Source: Prochlorococcus sp. AG-463-F15
Lineage (GTDB): Bacteria > Cyanobacteriota > Cyanobacteriia > PCC-6307 > Cyanobiaceae
Reading direction: 5' to 3'
NCBI GenBank assembly: GCA_003211755.1
Contig: QCRS01000008.1
Span: 1-35,693 of the forward strand
Length of the DNA: 35,693 bases
In this document: piece after piece, positions 7,603-19,700 of the stretch
Numbering within the stretch: the first letter of the stretch is position 1
How the letters are laid out: each line of letters begins with the position of its first letter
The notes under the pieces: generated by a model
What the model was told of the DNA's origin: nothing
What the model saw: only the letters and a program-made list of their open reading frames with translations
The model's database searches: none
Translations under genes and position numbers: made by a program

Positions 7603-9831
7603 TTATCCGAATTTACCTGCAGTTGAACCGATCACGAAGGCGGCATATGTAATTGCCGTTCCGACAACGAAGTGGGTAACACCCGTTAGTCGAGCCTGCA
7701 CGATTGAGAGAGCAACAGGCTTATCTCTCCAACCAACTAGGTTGGCGATAGGCGTACGTTGATGTGCCCATACAAGAGTTTCAATTAGCTCTTGCCAGTA
7801 ACCCCTCCAGGAAATCAGGAACATAAACCCTGTTGCCCATATCAAGTGCCCGAATAAGAATATCCAAGCCCAGACAGATAATGAGTTAACACCAAATGGG
7901 TTATATCCATTGATTAACTGTGAGCTGTTGAGCCACAGATAATCTCTAAACCAACCCATTAGATAGGTCCCTGATTCATTGAATTGAGCTACATTTCCTT
8001 GCCATATGGCTAGGTGCTTCCAATGCCAGTAGAACTGAACCCATGCGATTGTGTTGACGGCCCAGAAAAGAGCCATATATGTTGCGTCCCAAGCTGAAGA
8101 GTCACATGTACCCCCTCTACCTGGACCGTCGCATGGATAAGCGTAGCCAAAGTCCTTTTTGTCTGGGATCAACTTCGTTCCTCTTGCATCCAAAGCACCT
8201 TTGATAAGGATCAAAGCTGTTGTATGCACACCCAATGCAATACCGTGGTGAACCAAAAAGTCAGCTGGTCCAATTGGAAGGAAGTTGCTCGTCGCGTCAG
8301 ACGCGTTGATCATATCCATCCAATAGTGATTGCCTGGAATTTGTTGAGAAGCGATAGTCGCTGCACTATTGGAATTAGCTAACAGTGCATCGATTCCATA
8401 CATCATTTTTCCGCTAGCAGCTTGAATAAACTGTGCGAAAACTGGTTCGATCAGGATTTGCTTCTCAGGTGTGCCGAATGCAATTACTACATCGTTATGG
8501 ACATATAAGCCCAAGGTATGGAAACCGAGGAGCATGCATACCCAGCTGAGATGACTAATTAGTGCTTCTTTGGTCCCTAAAACTCTTGCAAGAACGTTGT
8601 CTTTGTTGAGTTCTGGATCATAGTCACGTACAAAAAAGATTGCACCGTGAGAGAAGGCTCCACACATCAACAAAATCGCAATGTATTGATGATGTGTATA
8701 AAGAGCTGCTTGAGTTGTGTAGTCCCTAGCTATGTAGGCATAGGAGGGTAATGCACCCATATGGTGCGCCACTAAACTGCAAACAGTTCCGAGGGCCGCT
8801 AGAGCTAGACCAAGTTGGAAGTGGAGAGAATTGTTGACAGTTTCATAAATTCCCTTGTGACTAATACCGAAATGCCCTGTGTGAGGGTCATTTGGATGGT
8901 CAGTGTTGTGCCCTTCTGTGATTTCCCTCAGAGTGTGGCCAATACCAAATGTGTTTCGGTACATATGACCACCAATGATCATCACTACGCCAAGTGCGAG
9001 GTGGTGATGAGCAATATCAGTTAGCCAAAGAGATTCAGTCCCTGGATGCAAGCCACCCATAAAGGTATACATTGCGGTTCCGGCACCCTGCGAGGTGCCA
9101 AAAACATGTTCCAAAGAATCTGGATTCTGGGCATAGGCACCCCAGTTACCAGTAAAGAAAGGGGCTAAACCCGCTGGGTGGGGAAGCACTGTTAGCCAGT
9201 TATCCCAACCAACATGTTGTCCACGGGACTCAGGAATAGCTACGTGGACAAGGTGTGCATTCCAGGCGATATTGCTGAAACCAAATAGGACAGCAATGTG
9301 GTGGTTTAGTTGAGCTTCAGCATTTTTGAACCATGCCAAAGAGGGACGGAACTTTGGCTGAAGATGCAACCAACCTGCAAAGAGGAGCCAACAAACCAAG
9401 ATGTTGATGAAGATTGCACCTTGGAATAGTTGCTCATTTGTGCGCATTCCGATGGTGTACCACCAGTGGTAAAGACCGGAATAAGCAATATTTACAGGGC
9501 CACTTGCACCTGCTTGGGTCATGGCATCAGTAATGCCTTGTCCAAAGTGGGGATCCCAGATTGCGTGTGCAATGGGACGAACATGCAGTGGGTCAGTGAC
9601 CCATTGCTCAAAGTTGCCTTGCCAGGCGATATGGAACAGGTTCCCAGCAACCCAAAGACCAATGATTGCAAGATGACCGAAATGTGTGGAGAAAATCTTT
9701 TGATAAAGACGCTCCTCGGTCATGCCATCGTGGCTCTCAAAATCGTGAGCCGTGGCGATGCCGTACCAAATACGACGGGTTGTGGGGTCCTGTGCCAGAC
9801 CCTGACTAAACGAAGGAAATTTCGTTGCCAT
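7603..9831 (-). CDS. psaB: Photosystem I P700 chlorophyll a apoprotein A2
   Basis: 742-aa ORF starting [48 protein letters not shown] cluster motif. Confidence 0.99.
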   Translation of the reverse strand: MATKFPSFSQGLAQDPTTRRIWYGIATAHDFESHDGMTEERLYQKIFSTHFGHLAIIGLWVAGNLFHIAWQGNFEQWVTDPLHVRPIAHAIWDPHFGQGITDAMTQAGASGPVNIAYSGLYHWWYTIGMRTNEQLFQGAIFINILVCWLLFAGWLHLQPKFRPSLAWFKNAEAQLNHHIAVLFGFSNIAWNAHLVHVAIPESRGQHVGWDNWLTVLPHPAGLAPFFTGNWGAYAQNPDSLEHVFGTSQGAGTAMYTFMGGLHPGTESLWLTDIAHHHLALGVVMIIGGHMYRNTFGIGHTLREITEGHNTDHPNDPHTGHFGISHKGIYETVNNSLHFQLGLALAALGTVCSLVAHHMGALPSYAYIARDYTTQAALYTHHQYIAILLMCGAFSHGAIFFVRDYDPELNKDNVLARVLGTKEALISHLSWVCMLLGFHTLGLYVHNDVVIAFGTPEKQILIEPVFAQFIQAASGKMMYGIDALLANSNSAATIASQQIPGNHYWMDMINASDATSNFLPIGPADFLVHHGIALGVHTTALILIKGALDARGTKLIPDKKDFGYAYPCDGPGRGGTCDSSAWDATYMALFWAVNTIAWVQFYWHWKHLAIWQGNVAQFNESGTYLMGWFRDYLWLNSSQLINGYNPFGVNSLSVWAWIFLFGHLIWATGFMFLISWRGYWQELIETLVWAHQRTPIANLVGWRDKPVALSIVQARLTGVTHFVVGTAITYAAFVIGSTAGKFG

Positions 9832-9853
9832 GTGGGAATAAGGTCAGGAGAGG

Positions 9854-12133
9854 TCAGCCGAGGCCAATAAGGCGGGCGTGGAAGAAGGCCCAGGTGGTAA
9901 CTATTCCGCCTAGGAGGAAGTGAGTAACACCTACTGCACGGCCTTGGGTGATAGATAGAGCTCGTGGTTGGATTGTTGGTGCCAACTTGAGCTTGCTATG
10001 AGCCCAAATGATGGACTCAAACAATTCTTGCCAATAGCCGCGGCCTGTGAATAAGAACATCAGGCTGAATGCCCAGATGAAATGGGCGCCAAGGAACAAC
10101 AAGCTGTAGCCAGCTGTTGCTTGACCATAGCCAGTAAGTACCTGTGAGGATTGAGCCCATAGGAAATCACGCAGCCACCCATTGATTGTGATGGAGCTTT
10201 GCGCAAAGTTTCCACCAGTGAGTCCCCATACATCGCTTTGCATCTTCCAAGAGAAATAGAAGATAACTACGGAAAGGGAGTTGTACATCCAGAAGAGACC
10301 TAGGAATACATGGTCCCATGAGGAAACCTGACATGTACCTCCACGTCCTGGGCCATCACAAGGGAAGCGGAAACCAAGCTTTGCCTTATCAGGAATCAAG
10401 CGTGAGCTTCTTGCATAAAGGACACCCTTTAGAAGAATTAGGAGGGTTACATGGATGGTGAAAGCATGTACATGGTGGATCATTAAATCCGCCGTTCCCA
10501 AGGGTATTGAGAAAGCATCACTAACCCCACCAGGAATTGGACCAGCTCCAACAAGATCTCCTGTTCCTACAGAACCTTTCCAGAGATTTTGTACCCACTG
10601 AGCAAGTACTGGCTGTAATTGGATGGCAGTGTCGCTAAACATGTCACTTGGACGTCCCAGTGCGCGCATTACATCGTTGTGGATATAAAGCCCAAAGCTA
10701 TGGAAACCAATAAACATGCAAACCCAGTTCAGTTGACTGATGATTGCGTCACGCGCTTTCAATATTCGATCAAGAACGTTGTCTATATGTAGAGCTGGAT
10801 CGTAGTCACGAATCATGGCAATTCCGCCATGTGCAGCAGCACCACAAATAAACAACCCTCCTATCCACATGTGATGAGTGAAAAGGCCAAGGACAGTTGG
10901 GTAATCAAGTGACAGATATGGATAGGCAGGAAGTGCATATTGATGATGAGCAACAACAATGCTTCCAGAACCAATCATCGCCAGATTGATACTTAGCTGA
11001 CCATGCCAGCTATTGCTTAAGAAATCGAAGATTCCTTCATGCCCTTTTGGAGCAGGGAAGAGGATGGGATCACCTTTATGGTTATCCATAATTTCCTTCA
11101 TCCTGTGGCCAACTCCGTGGACGCTATTGCCCCACATGTGGCCACCGATAATTGCAAACACACCCCATGCCAAATGGTGATGGGAGATGTCTGTCATCCA
11201 GAGACTTCCTGTAACTGGATTTAAGCCTCCTTTATTGGTGAGGATATCGCTAAAGGCCCACCAATTAAGAGTGAAGAAATTTTCAACTGTGCGACCAGCG
11301 AGGCTAGGAAAAATCTGTCCTGCTACTTGAGGGTCACAGAGCCTGGTGGAGAGGTTGGTAATGTCGGCAGCGCTAGCAATGGTTACGCCATCAACAACAA
11401 GCGGCGAGCCGGCATCAATGGCATCCATCATTGCCGCAACAGGTGCACCGATATGAATCAGGTGACCAGCCCAGGCAATTGATCCCAAACCAAACAGAAC
11501 AATCTGATGGTGCTGCATCATTGGTTCAATTTTTTGGAACCAACTCAGCTTTGGAGCTGCCTTGTGATAGTGGTAGATACCTCCATGGAGCATTAAACCC
11601 GCAAACACAACAGCACCAATGGCTAATGCCATTAACTGTGTCTCGCTGGTGATGCCCCAAGATCTCCACATCTGGAAAATACCTGAGGTGATCTGAAGGC
11701 CATGGAATCCGGCCCCCACATCACCATTCATCACTTCTTGCCCCACAATTGGCCAGACAACCTGCGCACTAGGTTTTACATGCGTTGGGTCTGCTAACCA
11801 ACCGGAGTAATTAGAGAAGCGAGCGCCATGGAAAAAGGCACCACTCATCCAGATGAAGACGATTGCTAGATGACCGAAGTGGGCCGAAAAGATCTTTCGG
11901 CTTGTTTCTTCAAGATCACCTATATGGGTGTCAAAGTCGTGAGCGTCAGCGTGGAGATTCCAAATCCATGTTGTGGTTTTGGGTCCTTTAGCGAGGCTTC
12001 GTGACCAGAAACCGGCATTACCGGCTTTTTCAAGATCGGCTGGGACATGGTCCCTGTCGACAGGCTGGTTATAAGGAGTCGGAACTCCTGAAGCGTTTGC
12101 TTTCTCCCCACGTTCTGGTGGGCTAATGGTCAT
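9854..12133 (-). CDS. psaA: Photosystem I P700 chlorophyll a apoprotein A1
   Basis: 759-aa [19 protein letters not shown]...[36 protein letters not shown] motif; upstream of psaB. Confidence 0.99.
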   Translation of the reverse strand: MTISPPERGEKANASGVPTPYNQPVDRDHVPADLEKAGNAGFWSRSLAKGPKTTTWIWNLHADAHDFDTHIGDLEETSRKIFSAHFGHLAIVFIWMSGAFFHGARFSNYSGWLADPTHVKPSAQVVWPIVGQEVMNGDVGAGFHGLQITSGIFQMWRSWGITSETQLMALAIGAVVFAGLMLHGGIYHYHKAAPKLSWFQKIEPMMQHHQIVLFGLGSIAWAGHLIHIGAPVAAMMDAIDAGSPLVVDGVTIASAADITNLSTRLCDPQVAGQIFPSLAGRTVENFFTLNWWAFSDILTNKGGLNPVTGSLWMTDISHHHLAWGVFAIIGGHMWGNSVHGVGHRMKEIMDNHKGDPILFPAPKGHEGIFDFLSNSWHGQLSINLAMIGSGSIVVAHHQYALPAYPYLSLDYPTVLGLFTHHMWIGGLFICGAAAHGGIAMIRDYDPALHIDNVLDRILKARDAIISQLNWVCMFIGFHSFGLYIHNDVMRALGRPSDMFSDTAIQLQPVLAQWVQNLWKGSVGTGDLVGAGPIPGGVSDAFSIPLGTADLMIHHVHAFTIHVTLLILLKGVLYARSSRLIPDKAKLGFRFPCDGPGRGGTCQVSSWDHVFLGLFWMYNSLSVVIFYFSWKMQSDVWGLTGGNFAQSSITINGWLRDFLWAQSSQVLTGYGQATAGYSLLFLGAHFIWAFSLMFLFTGRGYWQELFESIIWAHSKLKLAPTIQPRALSITQGRAVGVTHFLLGGIVTTWAFFHARLIGLG

Positions 12134-12310
12134 CGAGAGATTCCTCGAGGTATGGGATCGAGGTGGTTTTCCACCGCATAGACAAGGGTTGAAACTTGTC
12201 TTTTGCCATAAGTCACCACTACTTTATTTGGTAGAGCTGACTTGTGGATGTAAGTGTCAGCAAGGGATTTCCTTTGCTAACACTGTTGAAAGGGTTCCCT
12301 GGTTTAGGGT
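12134..12310 (-). promoter_or_regulatory. psaA upstream/leader region rich in inverted repeats
   Basis: Palindrome cctcgagg (12143-12150); ggtgg-tttt-ccacc (12162-12175); agacaag-ggttgaaa-cttgtct (12180-12201); imperfect 30-nt inverted repeat gtgtcagcaagggatttcctttgctaacac (12254-12283). Confidence 0.5.
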
Positions 12311-12364
12311 CCGCATCCTAAAAGCTTAGAACCGAGAGTCTGTTACTACCTGGCCACGTAACAA

Positions 12365-13450
12365 ATGTTCTACCCACTGGGCATTCCTACCTGCTTTTGG
12401 AAATATCGCAAAATGCTTGTGGGCCTTCTTGTTGCATTGCTTTTGCACTTCTTTTCAGCTTTTCCTGTCAGCGCCTTATCTAACTTTTCATCTGATGAAG
12501 GAGGACTCAATAACGAAGAATTGGTTGAATCCAAACCTTTTGAAGGTGGATTGCAAGAGGTGTCTCCTCCAGTAGGAACTGAAAAAATTCGAGAAAGATT
12601 AGGGCGTTACCACCCTCAATTGAGCCTTTTGTCTCCCTCGCAAGAGGAAATTCTTTTAAAAGGAATTAACGAAAAGTGGGAGCTTGTTTTTAATTTGAGT
12701 GATTGGCCTTTAGCTGAAGATGCTGAATTGGGCTTAGGACCTCATCTTGTCGTTCAGGTGGATGATGACCACCCAATTCGAATCGCTTCTTCAGTTGGGC
12801 AAAGGATCGTGATACCTATGGATGGATTAAATCCAGGCACACACAGGATAGGAGCTTATCTTGCCTTTCCTTGGGGAGAAGCTTTAAAGGAACCAGGTAC
12901 AAGTATTCAATCGAGAATTAGTTTCTTCAAAAAAACTGAGGGGACACAACCAGACCTTGATCAACCTTGGTTGACAGTTGTAAGCCCTTCTACCTTGACT
13001 TTTAAAGAACCATTATTAATTGATACTTTAATATGGAATGCACCTTTGCAAGGTTTAAAGGAAGGGGATGATAGATGGAGATTGAATATAATTATTAATG
13101 GTGATAGTTTTTTGATGGATCGTCAGGAGGCTATTTGGGTAAAAGGACTTGATTCAGGAACAAATGTTGTTCAATTTCAACTATTGGATACTTTTGGGGA
13201 GCTTATTGATCCGATTTTCAATAACCAGTTAAGGCTTTTTAACAGTTCCGACGCTGAAGACCCAATTTGGTTGGATTCAATCTTGAGCCCAAATGATTTG
13301 TTCAAATTGCTAGGAGAGAATGATGAGTCAAAGGTAACTTCACTATCTAAAGATCAAAGTGGTTTTGAGAATCAATTTACTCTTCCAAAAGAAAAAGATG
13401 ATCCTTCAATTGCAAAATATGAGTTACTTTTTCCACTACAGCCAAAGTAA
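12365..13450 (+). CDS. Conserved hypothetical secreted/membrane protein (possible start 12413)
   Basis: N-terminal hydrophobic segment MLVGLLVALLLHFFSAFPVSA resembling a signal peptide; long uninterrupted ORF. Confidence 0.75.
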   Translation: MFYPLGIPTCFWKYRKMLVGLLVALLLHFFSAFPVSALSNFSSDEGGLNNEELVESKPFEGGLQEVSPPVGTEKIRERLGRYHPQLSLLSPSQEEILLKGINEKWELVFNLSDWPLAEDAELGLGPHLVVQVDDDHPIRIASSVGQRIVIPMDGLNPGTHRIGAYLAFPWGEALKEPGTSIQSRISFFKKTEGTQPDLDQPWLTVVSPSTLTFKEPLLIDTLIWNAPLQGLKEGDDRWRLNIIINGDSFLMDRQEAIWVKGLDSGTNVVQFQLLDTFGELIDPIFNNQLRLFNSSDAEDPIWLDSILSPNDLFKLLGENDESKVTSLSKDQSGFENQFTLPKEKDDPSIAKYELLFPLQPK

Positions 13451-13699
13451 AAATCTTTCTGATTACTTTATTAAAGTGAAGTATTCTTATTGATTTTATT
13501 GATCTTAACAAGATAGCTTGTCAAAGTAGTTTTGTTAAGACATAGTTTTTATTTAAAGTTAGACATCATTTACTTTCCTTTTTTTTGAAATCCCCTGATT
13601 AACCCTAATTCCTCAAACAGTATTAAAAGAATCGCACTCGGACTTTCTAGTAGTTCCTGGAAATTACTCCAAAGGCTAAAAGCGCGAAAGCATGTTGAT

Positions 13700-15436
13700 T
13701 TGTTGGCTCTTACCCCTGGGGCTGCTTCTCAATTGGATTGCTTATCTGAAGACTTACTAGTTGGCTCAGCTTCTGAAATACTTCTTACGCATTGGCGTCC
13801 AGGTGGTTCATTAATTGTTGTCGGTGCAATAGGGGCTGTTACACGCTTAATAGCGCCTTTATTAGGTAGTAAGGAAGATGATCCAGCTGTAGTTGTATTG
13901 GATGCAAGTGGATTGAATGTTGTACCTGTTTTGGGAGGCCATAAGGCTGGTGCAGAACAGTTGGCTTTGCAGCTAGCTGAGGAATTAGGGGGTAATGCTG
14001 TCCTTACAGGTGATTCGAGTAGCCAAGGACTTCTTCCCTTAGACAGTTTTGGAGAAGCTTGGGGCTGGCAACGTATGGGTGCAAGTTCCTCCTGGCATGA
14101 ATTGATGTTGCATCAGGCGAGAGGAGGGTGTTTGCAAGTTGTTCAGTCTTCAGGCTCTAAATTGTGGTTCACTTCTAAAGCTGCAATTAACTCTTTAGAT
14201 GTTAATAAAAGAGATGAACTTTGCTCACCTAAAAATTTTCTTATTGGTCCATATGCTTCGAAGGAGTGTTGTTGGCATCCATCAACACTCTGGGTTGGGA
14301 TTGGTTGTGAAAGAAATTCAAGCCAAAGTTTGCTTGAACGTGCATTGGAAAATGCTTTAGCAGAAGTTGGTTTGGCCAGTGAGGCTATAGCTGGCTTTGC
14401 AAGTATTGAGCTCAAATCTGATGAGCCTGCTTTGTTAGCTCTTTCGAAGAAGAAAAGTAGGCCTATTCGATTTTTTAAGGCTGAAATGCTTGCACAAGTT
14501 TCTGTGCCCAATCCCTCTGAAGCTGTTAAAGCAGCAGTTGGTTCATCTTCAGTGGCTGAAGCTGCTGCGATTCTGGCTGCAGAAAAAGATGGAATGTTGT
14601 TGAAGGAGAAGCAGGTTTATTTACCTCTACCCGGAGAACAAGGTGCTGTCACGATTGCTATATCTCAAGCAAAGGTACCTTTCGCTCCAAAACTTGGGGA
14701 GCTTCATTTGATTGGGAGTGGTCCAGGCGATCTTGCTTATTTAACTAATGATGCACGTTTTGCTTTGTCAAGAAGTGCAGTTTGGATTGGTTATGAACGT
14801 TATCTAGATTTATTGGAACCAATACGAAGGTGTGATCAAGTGCGTATAGACGGGCAACTCACATATGAGCATGATCGTTGTCGGCAAGCTCTTGAGTTGG
14901 CAAGAGAAGGTATTCGAGTTGCTCTTATATCTTCTGGTGATAGTGGCATTTATGGCATGGCTGGTTTGGCTTTGGAACTCTGGTTAGAGGAACCTGAAAT
15001 TGAGCGTCCAAGCTTCTCGATTCATCCTGGAATCACTGCTGTGCAATTAGCAGCTTCGCGGCTAGGGGGACCCTTGATGAATGATTTCTGTACACTAAGT
15101 CTTAGTGATAAGTTGACTCCTTGGCGAGTAATTAAGGAGCGCCTTAAGGGAGCTCTTATAGGAAACTTTGTAATTGCTATTTATAATCCTAAATCAAATG
15201 ATCGTGATTGGCAGCTTCAATCTGCATTGAATATAATTAGAGAATATCGTGCGGAGAATACTCCAGTAGCATTTGCTCGTCAATTAGCAAGATCAGAGGA
15301 GAAAATCGATGTATATACTCTTGCTAATTGTCCTGTAGATAAAGTTGATATGCTTACGACAGTATTAATAGGGAATACTCAAAGCTTTTTAAAGCATGAT
15401 TATTTTGTTACTCCTCGTGGATATTTAAGCCCTTGA
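13700..15436 (+). CDS. cobJ: CbiG-CobJ fusion: cobalt-precorrin 5A hydrolase-like plus precorrin-3B C17-methyltransferase
   Basis: CbiG-like HKAGAEQLALQLAEELGG and GIGCERN...AIAGFASIELKSDE; tetrapyrrole methylase LHLIGSGPGDLAYLTNDARFAL...SSGDSGIYGMAGLALEL. Frame open upstream to 13589. Confidence 0.88.
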   Translation: MLALTPGAASQLDCLSEDLLVGSASEILLTHWRPGGSLIVVGAIGAVTRLIAPLLGSKEDDPAVVVLDASGLNVVPVLGGHKAGAEQLALQLAEELGGNAVLTGDSSSQGLLPLDSFGEAWGWQRMGASSSWHELMLHQARGGCLQVVQSSGSKLWFTSKAAINSLDVNKRDELCSPKNFLIGPYASKECCWHPSTLWVGIGCERNSSQSLLERALENALAEVGLASEAIAGFASIELKSDEPALLALSKKKSRPIRFFKAEMLAQVSVPNPSEAVKAAVGSSSVAEAAAILAAEKDGMLLKEKQVYLPLPGEQGAVTIAISQAKVPFAPKLGELHLIGSGPGDLAYLTNDARFALSRSAVWIGYERYLDLLEPIRRCDQVRIDGQLTYEHDRCRQALELAREGIRVALISSGDSGIYGMAGLALELWLEEPEIERPSFSIHPGITAVQLAASRLGGPLMNDFCTLSLSDKLTPWRVIKERLKGALIGNFVIAIYNPKSNDRDWQLQSALNIIREYRAENTPVAFARQLARSEEKIDVYTLANCPVDKVDMLTTVLIGNTQSFLKHDYFVTPRGYLSP

Positions 15437-15457
15437 AAAGTAGTCAAGCCTTCCTAA

Positions 15458-15531
15458 TCGGGATGACAGGATTCGAACCTGCGGCCCCTTCGTCCCGAAC
15501 GAAGTGCGCTACCAAACTGCGCCACATCCCG
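15458..15531 (-). tRNA. tRNA-Pro(CGG)
   Basis: Minus strand CGGGATGTGGCGCAGTTTGGTAGCGCACTTCGTTCGGGACGAAGGGGCCGCAGGTTCGAATCCTGTCATCCCG + A; anticodon loop TTCGGGA. Confidence 0.95.
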
Positions 15532-15613
15532 AAGAGCTGAGTTTAGAAGATTTTGCAAAAAAAGATTGTTTTGCCTCCAGTGTTTCTAGAGTGGTTTTAT
15601 TAGAGGCACTGCC

Positions 15614-16483
15614 TTGCTTAAACCCGATTGGTTACGCGTTAAGGCTCCCCAGCAAGAACGCATTGGCACAGTATCTGACCTTCTGGCAGATTTGAATCTA
15701 AATACGGTTTGTCAAGAAGCTAGTTGTCCAAATATTGGCGAATGCTTTGCAGGTGGCACGGCTACATTTTTGATCATGGGACCAGGCTGTACCAGGGCCT
15801 GCCCTTACTGCGATATTGATTTTGATAAAAGTGTTCGTGCATTGGATCCAACAGAACCCTTTCGCCTTGGAGAAGCGGTTGCTCGTATGGGCCTCAGTCA
15901 TGTTGTGATTACTTCTGTTAATCGTGATGATTTAGTGGATGGTGGAGCTAATCAATTTGTTGCTTGCATTGAACAGATTCGCAATCGTTCTTTGAACACA
16001 ACAATTGAATTATTGGTACCTGACTTTTGTGGAAATTGGGATGCTTTGAGTTGTGTTTTGGATGCAGCACCAAATGTGCTAAATCATAATATTGAGACTG
16101 TACCTAGACTATATAAAAAGACTAGGCCACAGGGAGATTATAAACTTTCTTTAGATCTTTTAAAACGTGTTAGAGATGGCTGGGCTAATGTTTATACAAA
16201 ATCAGGCTTAATGGTTGGTTTGGGAGAAACAGATGATGAAGTGATGAAGGTGATATCAGATTTAAGCTTGCATCACGTTGATATCGTAACGATTGGACAA
16301 TACCTTTCCCCTAGCCCTAAGCACTTGCCAGTACAAAGATATGTCACCCCAAAGGAGTTTGATTGTTATAAAAAATTTGGGGAAGAAGAACTTGGTTTTT
16401 TACAGGTTATTAGTTCACCTTTGACACGTAGTAGTTATCATGCTGGTGAAGTTCAGAAGCTTATGAAAACTCACCCTCGCTGA
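15614..16483 (+). CDS. lipA: Lipoyl synthase (radical SAM)
   Basis: [57 protein letters not shown] start inferred. Confidence 0.96.
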   Translation: MLKPDWLRVKAPQQERIGTVSDLLADLNLNTVCQEASCPNIGECFAGGTATFLIMGPGCTRACPYCDIDFDKSVRALDPTEPFRLGEAVARMGLSHVVITSVNRDDLVDGGANQFVACIEQIRNRSLNTTIELLVPDFCGNWDALSCVLDAAPNVLNHNIETVPRLYKKTRPQGDYKLSLDLLKRVRDGWANVYTKSGLMVGLGETDDEVMKVISDLSLHHVDIVTIGQYLSPSPKHLPVQRYVTPKEFDCYKKFGEEELGFLQVISSPLTRSSYHAGEVQKLMKTHPR

Positions 16484-16485
16484 TA

Positions 16486-16794
16486 TTAGATTAATGGCCT
16501 ACCTGAAACTGGGACCCATTCTTGTAGTTTCCATGTTACTAGTCCCGCAAGGATTATGGGATCTCTTTCAATTATAGATTTAGCCTTTTGGAAGGAATCA
16601 GCTTCAATCATTAATAATCCACCACCACCGGGGGCTCCATTTTTGTCGACTAGATAACCACTCGAGACTGTAATTCCTAAATCTTTCAATTTCAATACCC
16701 AAGAATAATGCTCATTGATATATTTCATTCTTACTTCTTGATCAAGCTTGATTGTTTCAGAAGTAAAATGTTCAGTTTTTATATACCAAGGCAT
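16486..16794 (-). CDS. YCII-related domain protein
   Basis: HYSWVLKLKDLGITVSSGYLVDKNGAPGGGGLLMIEADSFQKAKSIIERDP resembles YciI-like small proteins. Confidence 0.75.
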   Translation of the reverse strand: MPWYIKTEHFTSETIKLDQEVRMKYINEHYSWVLKLKDLGITVSSGYLVDKNGAPGGGGLLMIEADSFQKAKSIIERDPIILAGLVTWKLQEWVPVSGRPLI

Positions 16795-16797
16795 AAA

Positions 16798-19700
16798 TCA
16801 AGAGGCTACTTTTTCTAGAACCGTTATGCCTAACTTTTCCTTTTCACTTGGAGGTACAAGCATCTTAAACCTCTTCTTCCATAAGATCCAATCAGAAAGA
16901 ATTTCCTTGGCTTTTTGACTTTGAGTGTGATGATAATGTGATTTTACAAGTGTTTGAAGAATGTTTTCTTGATATTCATTAGAGAGCTGATGAATTTGAA
17001 CAATTTCTTTGTTGATTCGATCAATTACCTCGTTATTTTCATCAAGTAGGAATGTCACTCCACCTGTCATTCCTGCGCCTACATTGCGACCTGTGGAACC
17101 TAATATGACGATGACACCGCCAGTCATGTATTCGCAACAATGGTCACCTGTTCCTTCGATAACGGCTGTCACTCCACTGTTGCGAACAGCGAAACGTTCA
17201 CCTGCTCTTCCAAGGGCAAATAGTTCTCCGCCAGTAGCACCATATAGACATGTATTGCCCAGTATTACTTGATTCCTAATTTCTTGATTGTTTGATGGAG
17301 GGACAATTATTAAGCGACCACCATTTATACCTTTTCCTACATAATCATTGGCTTCACCAACGAGACGAATATTCATACCTTGAATAACAAAAGCCCCGAA
17401 GCTCTGACCAGCAGATCCGGAAAAAGTGAAGTCAAGTTGGCCTTTAAATCCTTTGTTGCCATGCCGCTCTGCGATCTCGCCAGAAATTCGAGCACATACA
17501 CTGCGATCAGTGTTTTGGATGTTTATTGTTTTAGCGGCTTTGCCATGGCTATGAATTGCTGCAATTAGTTCGGGATCATTGAGAAGTTGTTTTTCGAGAA
17601 CTTCGCCATTCCCATGAGCGCTGGTTTCATGACATAGCCATGATCTATCTTCTGCTTCTTTTATTGGTTTTAGAAGGCAGGAGAGATCAATTGCATTGGT
17701 TTTTGCCAGTTTGACTTTTCTTGGTTCCAGTAAATCTGTACGACCAATTAGGTCTTCAAGACGGCTCACACCAAGAGTGCTCATTAGTTGACGTACTTCC
17801 TCAGCAATGAAAATAAAAAAGTTCACAACATGCTCTGGGGTTCCAGGAAAACGTTTGCGTAAAGCTTCTTGTTGAGTTGCCACTCCTACCGGACACTTGT
17901 TGGTATGACATACCCGAGCCATGATGCATCCTTCCGCGATCATGGCTACTGAGCCAAATCCATATTCCTCAGCACCAAGCAATGCTGCTATTACTACGTC
18001 CCAGCCAGTTTTTAAGCCGCCATCAGCTCGAAGTAAAACACGATCACGCAAACCATTCTCAAGCAGTGAGCGATGTACTTCGCTGAGCCCTAATTCCCAG
18101 GGACTGCCTGCATGTTTTATTGAACTCAGTGGAGAGGCACCAGTACCTCCGTCATGGCCGGAAATTTGGATTACATCAGCATTTGCCTTGGCTACTCCTG
18201 CAGCAATAGTTCCGATGCCGATTTCAGCTACTAATTTGACGCTGACTTTTGCGGTTGGGTGAACTTGATGCAGATCATGAATTAATTGAGCTAAATCTTC
18301 AATTGAATAGATGTCGTGGTGCGGTGGAGGTGAAATAAGCGCAACCCCAGGCTTGCTATTCCGTAATTTCGCTATATATCGATCTACCTTTGGACCAGGT
18401 AGCTGGCCTCCTTCTCCAGGCTTTGCTCCTTGTGCAACTTTTATCTCAAGTTGCTTTCCACTGCGAAGATACTCAGGGGTTACGCCAAAGCGTCCTGAAG
18501 CAATTTGTTTGATTGCAGAGCAAGCAGTATCACCATTTCTTAGTCCCTTAATTGTGGGCAATGTTGCTGAGCGACTATCTGCATTTACGTCATCAAGGAT
18601 TTTGAAACGTGCAGGATCTTCCCCTCCTTCGCCGCTATTGCTTTTGCCGCCAATTCGATTCATTGCCACTGCGAGGACTTCATGAGCTTCTCTAGAGAGT
18701 GCTCCAAGACTCATGCCACCAGTGCAAAAACGTTTGCAAATATTTTCTACACTTTCCACTTGATCTAATGGGATAGGTTTTATTGCTTTTCGCAGGTTTA
18801 GTAAATCGCGTAGAGAAGTTGAAGGCCTATTTTCTAGCAAGGTTTGATATGTTGAAAAGTGGTTATAACCTGGCCCAGCTTTTACTGCCTTGTGAAGGGC
18901 TTTAGACATTTCAGGAGTGTTGAGATGAAACTCTCCACCACTTCGATATTGAACGAACCCCATAAATTCCAACTTATTGCGATCTAGTTCTGGAAATGCC
19001 TTGGTATGGAAGGTAATTGTCTCGCTAGCTAATTCTTGAAGGCTTAGGCCTGCCACTCTGCTAGTGGTGCCTTTAAAAGCTAAATCAATCAGATCAGCTC
19101 CAATGCCGATGGCCTCAAAAATCTGAGCACCGTGGTAACTAGCTAGTAGTGATATTCCAATTTTGGAGAGGATCTTACGTACTCCATCTTCAAGGGCCTT
19201 GCGCAAGTTGGCTTGTGCCTCGCAAATGTTCAGGTTTGTGAGTTTGCCAGTTTCAATAAGCTTTTGAGTTCTTGGATGTTTCCACCAATGTCTTGTTGTT
19301 TCCCAAGTTAGCCAAGGACACACCGCGCTTGCCCCGTAACCGATCAGACATGCCATATGGTGAGTGCTCCAGCACTGTGCTGTATCAACAACTATTGAGG
19401 CATTAAGTCGTAAGCCTTGCTTAAGCAGATGGTGATGAACTGCCCCAACTGCTAATAAAGGTGGAATGTAGCTATTGCTTGCATTGACTCCTCTATCAGA
19501 CAGCACCAAGATTTGCATGCCATTGCGAACTGCATCCTCAGCTTCAAGACATAGGGAGTTGACTTTCTGGGCTAGCCCTGAGGGCCCATCACAAATTGGG
19601 AGCAATGTAGAAAGAGTTTTCGCGCTGAGGCCTTGGTGAACTAACTGGTGAAGTTCAGCTTCATTAAGAACAGGAGTTTGGAGGTGAATTACAGAAGCTG

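Noticed and set aside
9430-9870. 146-aa plus-strand ORF antisense to psaB
   Set aside because: Lies entirely opposite the highly conserved psaB and looks like a codon-bias shadow ORF; no recognisable family.
12240-12260. HLR1-like (RpaB) site upstream of psaA
   Set aside because: Only one TGTAA-like half-site; the second direct repeat is absent.
15504-15695. 63-aa ORF overlapping tRNA-Pro and lipA start
   Set aside because: Overlaps a clear tRNA and lipA in another frame.
17009-18685. Several plus-strand ORFs (17009..17272, 17921..18262, 18311..18685) antisense to gltB
   Set aside because: Ser/Pro-rich low-information translations typical of antisense reading of a coding gene; gltB is unambiguous.
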